A stretch of DNA of 64,000 bases, taken from the NCBI RefSeq assembly GCF_014193585.1, contig NZ_BLXY01000004.1, forward strand, positions 124,001 through 188,000, read 5' to 3'. Shown one piece after another: positions 1 through 6,043 of the stretch; position 1 is the stretch's first letter, and each line of letters opens with the position of its first letter. The position numbers were made by a program, and so were the translations under genes. This DNA comes from Geomonas paludis. GTDB taxonomy: Bacteria; Desulfobacterota; Desulfuromonadia; Geobacterales; Geobacteraceae. The notes under the pieces are model-generated. The model was not told where the DNA came from and searched no databases. It saw only the letters and a program-made list of their open reading frames with translations.

Positions 1-61
1 TTGCGGCACAGGCCAGTTGCGCCGCCGCCAGCAGCAGTTTCAGGCGCCGCAGCGTGATCAT
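1..61 (-). CDS. N-terminus of an exported protein (partial)
   Basis: On the minus strand an ATG at 61 overlaps the TGA of the DUF819 gene (ATGA), and the frame stays open to the window edge. The 20 visible codons read as two basic residues followed by a Leu/Ala-rich stretch (RRLKLLLAAAQLACAA), which looks like the start of a signal peptide or lipoprotein signal. The overlap suggests translational coupling in one operon with the DUF819 protein and the dipeptide epimerase. A cell-wall peptide hydrolase would fit that setting, but the visible part is too short to assign a family. Confidence 0.6.
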   Translation of the reverse strand, partial: MITLRRLKLLLAAAQLACAA

Positions 62-1227
62 GCCGCGAAGAGGCGGCACAGCTGCGCCGCCAGGATGCCG
101 AGCCAGGTCCCCACGATGTTGCCCAGGATGGCCAGCAAAAGCCCCACCGACGCCAGGCCCGGATGGTACACCTCGGCCACGACCGGCGCCGAGGCGACAC
201 CCCCCACGTTGGCCTGGCTGGCGGCGGCCACCAGGAACATGGGCGCCTTCAAAAGCCGCGCCCCGACCAGCAGGAAGACGGCATGGACGGCGACGATCAA
301 GAGCCCGGCGGCGATGAGCACCAGCGCCGAGCCGATGCTGGCGACCGAGGCCTTGGCGCCGATGGCGGTCAGCACGAAATAGAGCAGGTCGTAGCCGGTG
401 CGGGAGGCCCCGGCGCGCTCCAGTTTGCGCACCGGCGAGAAGGAGAGCGCTATCCCGAGCAGGGTGACGAGCATGATGGTCCAGGTGTAGCGGGTGATCA
501 CGTCCGGGACCTGCGGCAACAGCCCTGCCGCCAGGTGCGCCAGAGCCCCGCCGGCCAGCGCGATGGCCAGCGAGCCGGCGATGCCGCCCGGCGTCCTGCG
601 CCCGCCCTTTTGGGCCAGGTGCTGCGCCGCCTGTTCACCCAGGTGCTCCAGCACCCCGCGCTCGGAACGGTTCCAGCGGTCGAAGGCCGGCTGCAGCCCG
701 ACGATGGCGATCATGAACCCCATCCAGAGGTAGGGGACCACGGTGTCCACGATGACCATGGGCGCGAACACCGCGTCGGGGATGGCGAGCGCCTCCTTGA
801 CCGCGATCATGTTGGCGCTCCCCCCGGTCCACGACCCGGACAAGGCGCCGAAGCCGGACCAGAACTGCGCCCCGATCACCGGGCGGAACAGGGCGAAGGA
901 GATCCCGGCGCCGGCGATGATGCCGGCCGCGCCGATGAAGAACATGGCCAGCGCCGTCGGCCCGAGCCTCAGGATCGCCTTCACGTCCACCGGCAGCAGC
1001 AACAGCACCAGGCTCGCCGGCAAAAGCCAGGTCCGGATCAGGGCGTAGACCGGGCTGTCGGTGGCGATGATGCCGAAGGTCGCCGCCAGCATGGGGAGGA
1101 AGTAGATCCAGAACACCGCGGGCAACAGGTCGAAGTAGCGCGCGGTGCGCTCGTGGCGCGACAGCCACAGCACCAGGGCCTCGATGGACAGCAGCGAGGC
1201 GACGATGAGCAGCGGGTGGCTGATCAT
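58..1227 (-). CDS. DUF819 family integral membrane protein
   Basis: This 389-residue protein is almost entirely hydrophobic, with about ten or more membrane segments. It has the glycine/serine-rich stretch GALSGSWTGGSANMIAVK that I recognise from DUF819 (YjcL-like) membrane proteins, whose transport role is not established. The start at 1227 is chosen because its ATG overlaps the stop of the upstream epimerase gene (ATGA); an earlier in-frame Met would put a charged, non-conserved extension over the epimerase. It sits between a dipeptide epimerase and an exported protein, so import of murein peptides or of the epimerised dipeptide is a reasonable guess. That role is inferred from context only. 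Confidence 0.82.
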   Translation of the reverse strand: MISHPLLIVASLLSIEALVLWLSRHERTARYFDLLPAVFWIYFLPMLAATFGIIATDSPVYALIRTWLLPASLVLLLLPVDVKAILRLGPTALAMFFIGAAGIIAGAGISFALFRPVIGAQFWSGFGALSGSWTGGSANMIAVKEALAIPDAVFAPMVIVDTVVPYLWMGFMIAIVGLQPAFDRWNRSERGVLEHLGEQAAQHLAQKGGRRTPGGIAGSLAIALAGGALAHLAAGLLPQVPDVITRYTWTIMLVTLLGIALSFSPVRKLERAGASRTGYDLLYFVLTAIGAKASVASIGSALVLIAAGLLIVAVHAVFLLVGARLLKAPMFLVAAASQANVGGVASAPVVAEVYHPGLASVGLLLAILGNIVGTWLGILAAQLCRLFAA

Positions 1228-2330
1228 GGCAGCTCGGGCACGACCCCGATGCCGCTCCCCGCCCCGGTCAGGTCGAACCTGCCGCTGTCGTCCAGGTAGG
1301 GGGAACGCGACAGCTCGCCCTTCAGGAAGAAGGTGGTGTCGAGGTCGATGAAGTCGAAGCACCCCAATGCCGCGGCGAAGTGGGCCGAGGCGGTGATGGC
1401 CAGGGCGCTCTCCATCATGGCCCCCAGCATGAGGCGCTTGCCGTTGGCGGCGGCCAGCCGGGCGATCTCGGCCCCTTCGAGGATGCCGCTTTTCATGAAC
1501 TTGATGTTGATGGCGGAGACCGCGTTGGTCTCGACGGCGCGCCGCGCCGCGGCCAGCGAGCCGACGCTCTCGTCGGCGCAGACCAGGGTGCCGCTTCCCT
1601 CCAGGGCCGCGGTGATCTCGGCAAGCCCCTCCCAGTCCTGTTTCGGGACCGGCTGCTCCAGAAGCACCGGGCGCGCCTCATGGCCGTCGAGCCGGTCCAG
1701 GAAGGCGAGCATGCGCTGCGCGTTGAAGGCCATGTTGGCGTCGAGGATGAGCTCGCACCCCGGCGCCATTTCCCGCACCGCCAGGATGCGCTGCAGGTCC
1801 TCTTCCTCGTCCCTGCCGATCTTGATCTTGAAGGAGGTGAAGCCGCGCTCCGCGAACAGCTTGGCCGTGGCCCGGGCCTCCGCCACCGTGCCGATGACGA
1901 CGGTGATGTCGGTTTTGAAGGAAAGCTGCGGCATGGGCGCGACCGGTGCGAACAACCGGTAGAACGGGATGCCCTGGACCCGGGCGGAGAGGTCGAGCAG
2001 CGCCATCTCCAGCGCCGCCAGCGCCGCGTGGTTGCCGGCGAACGCCGGGGCGAACTCGCGGCAGACCGCGGCGGGGTCGCTGATCCTGCGCCCGCGCAGC
2101 GCCGAGGCGGCGCTTTGCAGGTTCTCCAGGGTTTCGGGGACCGTTTCCCCGGTTATATGTGTGGCGACCGCCGCCTCTCCGAAACCGAAGGCGCCGTCGC
2201 TGGCCCTCAGCCGGATGAAGACGTTTTCCAGTTCGTCGTGCTGGCCGGTGGAGATGCGAAACGGTGTCGCCAGCGGCGCCCGAATGATGGAAGCCTGCGC
2301 ATCGTCTATTACAAAGGAGACCTTCTCCAT
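1224..2330 (-). CDS. Dipeptide epimerase (enolase superfamily, L-Ala-D/L-Glu type)
   Basis: The 368-residue protein is a muconate-lactonizing-type member of the enolase superfamily. It shows the KIKIG (KxK) base motif around residue 160, metal ligands in DANMAF, in the ELILDAN...LLEQP region and in ADES, and the second catalytic lysine in INIKFMKSG. This layout is typical of L-Ala-D/L-Glu epimerases, which convert the murein-derived dipeptide so it can be degraded. Start 2330 follows GGAGGA at good spacing; the longer frame upstream has no ribosome site and is rich in His/Arg. Substrate specificity cannot be read directly from the sequence, and other dipeptide epimerases are possible. It leads a tightly overlapping operon with the DUF819 gene. 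Confidence 0.85.
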   Translation of the reverse strand: MEKVSFVIDDAQASIIRAPLATPFRISTGQHDELENVFIRLRASDGAFGFGEAAVATHITGETVPETLENLQSAASALRGRRISDPAAVCREFAPAFAGNHAALAALEMALLDLSARVQGIPFYRLFAPVAPMPQLSFKTDITVVIGTVAEARATAKLFAERGFTSFKIKIGRDEEEDLQRILAVREMAPGCELILDANMAFNAQRMLAFLDRLDGHEARPVLLEQPVPKQDWEGLAEITAALEGSGTLVCADESVGSLAAARRAVETNAVSAINIKFMKSGILEGAEIARLAAANGKRLMLGAMMESALAITASAHFAAALGCFDFIDLDTTFFLKGELSRSPYLDDSGRFDLTGAGSGIGVVPELP

Positions 2331-2384
2331 ATCAATGTTCCTCCGGGGGCGGTGGCTTACCTGTCGAAGCTCGTGGTAGTGCGG

Positions 2385-2412
2385 AACATAACAACAAGGC
2401 AATTTGAAGCAA
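2385..2412 (-). promoter_or_regulatory. Candidate sigma-70 promoter of the epimerase operon
   Basis: On the minus strand TTGCTT and TATGTT are separated by 16 bases, and the -10 ends about 55 bases before the epimerase ATG. No other convincing promoter lies in this gap. The match is moderate. Confidence 0.4.
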
Positions 2413-2463
2413 GGCTACTGGTGCGGGCTCTGCCAAACTGCTGCCGGGTTGGCGTCTGTCAGT

Positions 2464-2578
2464 CCCTCTCCCTCCGGGAGAGGGTGCCCGCAGGGCGGGT
2501 GAGGGCCGGGCCCCGCTGCGGGGATTTTGCCCTTGGCGCCGCCCTCACCCTGGCCCTCTCCCGGTGAGGGGATGTGGA
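2464..2578. repeat. Family A palindromic intergenic repeat, copy 1
   Basis: The unit has a left arm CCCTCTCCC-CGGGAGAGGG, then TGCCCGCAGGGCGGGTGAGGG, a variable core of about 40 bases, and a right arm CCCTCACCC...CCCTCTCCC ending in GGGGATGTGG. The arms are inverted relative to each other, so the whole unit can fold as a long imperfect hairpin. Related copies occur near 3215, 10005, 18540 and 42804, always between genes. Confidence 0.85.
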
Positions 2579-2605
2579 GGGGATGGGCTGAGGGGGCGGC
2601 CGTGA

Positions 2606-3016
2606 TTACTGTAAAGCCTTCACTACGCGCGGGTGCTCTTCCTGCATGGCGCGGAAGATGAGCGCGATCATGTCGACGATCACTTCACTGGAGAAGTTGT
2701 CGTGGAAAGGTACCACCACCTGGATGGAGAGTGCGTTCCCGGTCTCCACGAACTTCACCATGGTGTACTCGGCATTGAGTGTGTTGATCATCTCGAGCAG
2801 CGCCGGTTTCTTCTCCGGCGGAAAGGCGAAATACTTGTAGCAGATAAGGGTAACATACCTGTCGCTGTCATTGAAGAGGGCCATGAGAGAAACCGGACCC
2901 ACTGCTTCAAGATTCTCGTGAATCACGTACAGCGTGTTGTCCTCGTGAGCGTTCTTCTCCAGAGTGATCTGCTGCCCCTTCAGGTATTCCTCAAACGCAG
3001 TCGCGTTCTGTGCCAT
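2606..3016 (-). CDS. YbjN-like sensory/chaperone-type protein
   Basis: The 136-residue protein resembles the YbjN / type III secretion chaperone-like fold: an N-terminal segment, a beta-rich middle (TLYVIHENLEAVGPVSLMALF, YVTLICYKYFAFPPEK) and a helix-strand end with SIQVVVPF. No signal peptide or membrane segment is seen, so it should be cytoplasmic. Start 3016 follows GGAGGG; an upstream in-frame Met would add a His-rich tail covering the promoter. Its function is not established; YbjN-type proteins are usually linked to stress or motility. It stands alone with its own strong promoter and is flanked by family A repeats. Confidence 0.65.
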   Translation of the reverse strand: MAQNATAFEEYLKGQQITLEKNAHEDNTLYVIHENLEAVGPVSLMALFNDSDRYVTLICYKYFAFPPEKKPALLEMINTLNAEYTMVKFVETGNALSIQVVVPFHDNFSSEVIVDMIALIFRAMQEEHPRVVKALQ

Positions 3017-3054
3017 TGTTCCCTCCGGATAGTTGCTGCACGGTCGTTTGCGGG

Positions 3055-3083
3055 AATATATGTGAATATTTATGTGATGTAAA
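3055..3083 (-). promoter_or_regulatory. Sigma-70 promoter of the YbjN-like gene
   Basis: Minus strand: TTTACA, 17 bases, TATATT. The -10 lies about 40 bases before the ATG at 3016. The same -35/spacer/-10 design occurs at 4666-4694 and 8798-8826. Confidence 0.65.
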
Positions 3084-3214
3084 TTAAAAAGAACCTTCCA
3101 TTGTCGATGATCCTGCGCCATTTCCATCTCCCTTCGGGAGAGGGTGCCCGGTGGATATTCGGTGTGCCCTCTAAAGTGGAGATAGCTCAGGGTGAGGGCG
3201 CTGCCGCGTTCAGT

Positions 3215-3332
3215 TCCCTCGCCCTCTGGGAGAGGGTGCCCGGAGGGCGGGTGAGGGCGCTGCCGCCGGCCGACATTTTTCCCCGGGCAAAGCCCTCACC
3301 CTGACCCTCTCCCGGCGGGAGAGGGGATGTGG
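3215..3332. repeat. Family A palindromic repeat, copy 2, with partial copy on its left
   Basis: A full unit runs from CCCTCGCCCTCTGGGAGAGG to GGGGATGTGG. A truncated left arm (CATCTCCCTTCGGGAGAGGG) lies about 90 bases earlier, at 3126-3155, which suggests a tandem duplication followed by decay. Confidence 0.8.
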
Positions 3333-3433
3333 ACCCTGGCACCATAGTCGAGATGGAGGATGGATCCGGTTGCAGCTCCCGCTTGGAATGATATCGTTGA
3401 CGGGTTTTAACTTTAGGCGGACCGGGAGGCGCT

Positions 3434-3880
3434 ATGTGGGCGAGAGTATTGGCAACGGAGGATACGGCTAGCCTGACGGTGCTGAGACTGTTTCTTGCAG
3501 TGGTGATGTTCCCTCACGGCGCGCAGAAGGTGCTGGGGTGGTTCGGCGGCCCCGGGTTCTCCGCCACCATGGACATGTTCACCGGGATGATGGGCATCCC
3601 CTACCTCTTCGGCCTGATGGCGGTGCTGACCGAGTTCGTCGGGCCGCTGCTCTTGATTGCGGGACTGGCCACCAGGGTGGCGGCCCTGGTGCTGGCAGGC
3701 GAGATGGTGGTGGCCGCGGCGCTGGTGCACCTGCACAACGGCTTCTTCATGAACTGGACCGGCAAGCAGGCCGGTGAAGGGTTCGAGTACCACGTCCTGG
3801 TGGTGGGGATGGCGCTCGCGCTGCTGATAGGCGGGGGCGGGAGGTGGTCGCTGGACCGGACCCTGTCCCGGCGCAGCTGA
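3434..3880 (+). CDS. DoxX family membrane protein
   Basis: The 148-residue protein has four predicted membrane helices and the DoxX-family opening LTVLRLFLAVVMFPHGAQKVLGWFGG, including the conserved HGxQKxxGxFGG core around residues 28-40. Related DoxX proteins are membrane components tied to redox or sulfur metabolism in some organisms, but most members, including this one, have no proven substrate. The ATG follows GGGAGG at suitable spacing. The gene stands alone and converges on the PstS-like gene; only 12 bases separate the stops. A short hairpin (3887-3907) lies at that junction and may help terminate transcription, though it has no T run. Confidence 0.85.
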   Translation: MWARVLATEDTASLTVLRLFLAVVMFPHGAQKVLGWFGGPGFSATMDMFTGMMGIPYLFGLMAVLTEFVGPLLLIAGLATRVAALVLAGEMVVAAALVHLHNGFFMNWTGKQAGEGFEYHVLVVGMALALLIGGGGRWSLDRTLSRRS

Positions 3881-3892
3881 CCTGACGGCTTC

Positions 3893-4636
3893 CTACTGCA
3901 GGAAGCCGTACTCGGTCTTGTAGAAGTCGATTACCGACTGCACCTTGGGATTGGGGTTCCCCCTGGTGATGGCGTAGATCGGACTGACGATGGCGATGGT
4001 GTCGATGGAGCGGGTGGCGGCGGTGGTCATTTCGTGGGAGGTCACGCCGATGCTCCCCGGCAACCCGGCCACGGTTTCGGCGATGTTACGGTAGGTGGTG
4101 GCGTCGTGCCGGGCCCCGGTCACCGCTTCCCCGTCCAGGGCGATGCGGGTGAACTGGACGTTCTGCGCCTCCGTTTCCTTGCCCCACACCACGGTGACGG
4201 CCATGTCCTTGCCCCCCACCTCTTTCCAGTTGCTGATCTTGCCGGTGAAGACCCCTTTCAGCTGCTCTTTGGACAGCCGGGTCACCTCGCTGGCACGGTT
4301 GGCGATGACGACGAGTTCGTTTTCGCCGACCTGGGTCGAGACGAACTTGGACCGGTCCAGGACCACCCCTTCCTTGGCTGCGCCGGCGATAATGTCTTCC
4401 AGCGGGTGCGCGCCCGCCGCTATGTCGACCTTCCCTTCGCTCAGGGCGATCAGCCCCTTTACCGCGGAGGACTGCACGATGGTGAGGTAATCGCCGTGCA
4501 TCTTCTCGTATCTTCTCTTGATGGGCAGGAACACCGTGCTTATCGCGGTCCCGCCCCCCTCGATCTTGATCTCATCGGCAATAGCCGGAACACTCAGCGC
4601 AATGCACAACAGCACCGCTAAAACAGTACTCTTCAT
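3893..4636 (-). CDS. PstS-like periplasmic binding protein
   Basis: The 247-residue protein starts with a clear signal peptide (MKSTVLAVLLCIALSVPAIA) and continues with IKIEGGGTAIS, the start of phosphate-type binding proteins. Further PBP-like hallmarks are FTGKISNWKEVGGKD and the later ITRGNPNPKVQSVIDFYKT. It should bind phosphate or another oxyanion/small ligand in the periplasm. No pstCAB genes adjoin it, so it may be a stand-alone sensor or a scavenging protein serving a transporter elsewhere. The start is supported by GGGGGTGG just upstream and by the promoter at 4666-4694. Confidence 0.8.
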   Translation of the reverse strand: MKSTVLAVLLCIALSVPAIADEIKIEGGGTAISTVFLPIKRRYEKMHGDYLTIVQSSAVKGLIALSEGKVDIAAGAHPLEDIIAGAAKEGVVLDRSKFVSTQVGENELVVIANRASEVTRLSKEQLKGVFTGKISNWKEVGGKDMAVTVVWGKETEAQNVQFTRIALDGEAVTGARHDATTYRNIAETVAGLPGSIGVTSHEMTTAATRSIDTIAIVSPIYAITRGNPNPKVQSVIDFYKTEYGFLQ

Positions 4637-4665
4637 TCCACCCCCGTGTTACATCCAGTGGTCGG

Positions 4666-4694
4666 AATATAGGGTATTGTTCGAGGAAAGTAAA
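4666..4694 (-). promoter_or_regulatory. Sigma-70 promoter of the PstS-like gene
   Basis: Minus strand: TTTACT, 17 bases, TATATT, ending about 30 bases before the ATG at 4636. It nearly matches the promoters at 3055 and 8798. No clear Pho-box direct repeat is seen upstream. Confidence 0.6.
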
Positions 4695-4803
4695 ACAGAA
4701 AATCACATTCATCAACTGGAGAATTGTACTGACACAGGCGGAGATACGGCTTTGCAGATAGAGTGGGGCTGCCTGATCGACCGGACTGCGGCGCCATGGA
4801 GCC

Positions 4804-4830
4804 GGGCCCGGCGCAGTACTGCCCGGGCCC
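4804..4830 (-). terminator. GC-rich hairpin after the LytM-like lipoprotein gene
   Basis: GGGCCCGG and CCGGGCCC form a perfect 8-bp stem around an 11-base loop, just past the stop of the gene ending at 4837. There is no T run, so it is only a weak terminator candidate. Confidence 0.35.
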
Positions 4831-4836
4831 GCCCCG

Positions 4837-5976
4837 TCACGATTTCCCGCGGTTTTTCGAGGTGGCCGGGGGCGCGAAAGGCACCGGCTGGTTCTTGGTC
4901 AGCGCCGAGCATGGTCCGGTGCCGGTGCAGAATTCGACGGGAACGGAGACCGAGGTAAAGCCGCGGGAAAGCGACTGTGCCGCACCGCCCTGGGCCGGCA
5001 GCGGTTCCGGGCGCCACACCACGAAGCGCAGGTAGGCGTCGTCGCTTTGTCCCATCGGCTTGAGCACGCCCAGCGGGGCCCCGGCCGGGACGCTCTTCCC
5101 TTCGGTGATGTCCTCGCCGATCTTGCCGATGTGCTCGTAGGTGGCAATGGTGGCGTCGTCATGGAGGATGTCGATGCTGTTGTTTTCCTTGACCCTGCTG
5201 ACGACACCTTTGCGTGCCGCCACGATGGTGGTGCCGGCAGGCATGGAGAAGGTGATGGCGAAGCGTTCCGCGGCAGGCTCCCCGGCCTCGGCCACCAGGG
5301 CGTACCCTTTTATGCCGCTATTGAAGGGGAAGCGGTACCCTTCCGGGCAGTCGTGTTTGGCGTTGTAGGTGCCGATGCCCCAGGAGTAGGCGTAGCGCGC
5401 CCGGTAGGAGACCCCTTTCTGCTCGGGCTTGGCCAGAAACAGGACCTGTTCGCTTTTGGGCGGCACCACGGCGTAAAGGGGGACCTCCGTGTCCAGCTTC
5501 AGGTTTTCCGATCGTTCCCGGTCGATCTCCAACACCACCGAGACCGGGGCCATGCCGTGGTTGACCGCGGTGATGGCGTGGGTGGTGTCGGCGGCCCCCT
5601 GCGGCAGGTAGGAAGGGGGCACGTTCTTCACGTCGCGTACCGTGAAGTCATAGCGGTTCCGGTTCTTGGCCGGCGTCCTTTCTCCCGGCAGAGAACCGGT
5701 CGAGACCGCCGCCTGTTCGGCCGTGGCGCTCTTCTGCTCGACAACGAGGCCCGAGGCGATGCTGTGGGAAACCGCCGCCTTGGGCGCAGCGGCAGGCGGG
5801 TCCCCGAACTTGGCCACCGCACCGCTTACGCCGATGTAGTTGCCGGTGCGGGCTTTACCGTAATCCCCGTCATACTCCCAAGGCCAGGATCCCCTGGAGT
5901 TGGACAGCCCGCCGGCGCAACCGGCCAGGGCAATGAGGGAGCATGCCACCGCCAATCTGTAATATTTCGCCTCCAT
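4837..5976 (-). CDS. Lipoprotein with degenerate LytM/M23-like domain
   Basis: The 379-residue product begins with a lipoprotein signal whose lipobox LAGC puts the modified cysteine at residue 20. A low-complexity linker follows. The middle part (about 105-230) resembles a beta-sandwich. The C-terminal part (about 235-345) follows the M23/LytM pattern: GTTIVAARKGVVSRV, HDDATIATYEHIGKI, VPAGAPLGVL, then YLRFVVW. The usual zinc ligands of the HxxxD and HxH motifs are missing; only the YEHI histidine aligns. It is therefore probably a non-catalytic LytM domain, as in cell-division activators, and not an active endopeptidase. The ATG follows AAGGAG. It lies 67 bases downstream of the repeat-protein gene and may share its transcript. 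Confidence 0.7.
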   Translation of the reverse strand: MEAKYYRLAVACSLIALAGCAGGLSNSRGSWPWEYDGDYGKARTGNYIGVSGAVAKFGDPPAAAPKAAVSHSIASGLVVEQKSATAEQAAVSTGSLPGERTPAKNRNRYDFTVRDVKNVPPSYLPQGAADTTHAITAVNHGMAPVSVVLEIDRERSENLKLDTEVPLYAVVPPKSEQVLFLAKPEQKGVSYRARYAYSWGIGTYNAKHDCPEGYRFPFNSGIKGYALVAEAGEPAAERFAITFSMPAGTTIVAARKGVVSRVKENNSIDILHDDATIATYEHIGKIGEDITEGKSVPAGAPLGVLKPMGQSDDAYLRFVVWRPEPLPAQGGAAQSLSRGFTSVSVPVEFCTGTGPCSALTKNQPVPFAPPATSKNRGKS

Positions 5977-6043
5977 GCTCGCTCCTTGATCAGACCCGGT
6001 GGGGCGGCGCCCGTGTCGGCGGCGCTTCCCCCCGGGCGCGCTC

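Larger units (their letters stand above)
3017..3433. other. Gene-free stretch with promoter and family A repeats
   Basis: This 417-base gap holds the promoter of the YbjN-like gene at its left end. It then has a truncated family A repeat (about 3126-3180) followed by a full copy (3215-3332). The last 100 bases precede the doxX gene and show nothing beyond its ribosome site GGGAGG. Confidence 0.7.

Noticed and set aside
3887-3907. GGCTTCCT/AGGAAGCC hairpin at the doxX/PstS junction as a true terminator
   Set aside because: It has no T run on either strand and overlaps the coding end of the PstS-like gene; it is mentioned only as a possible aid.
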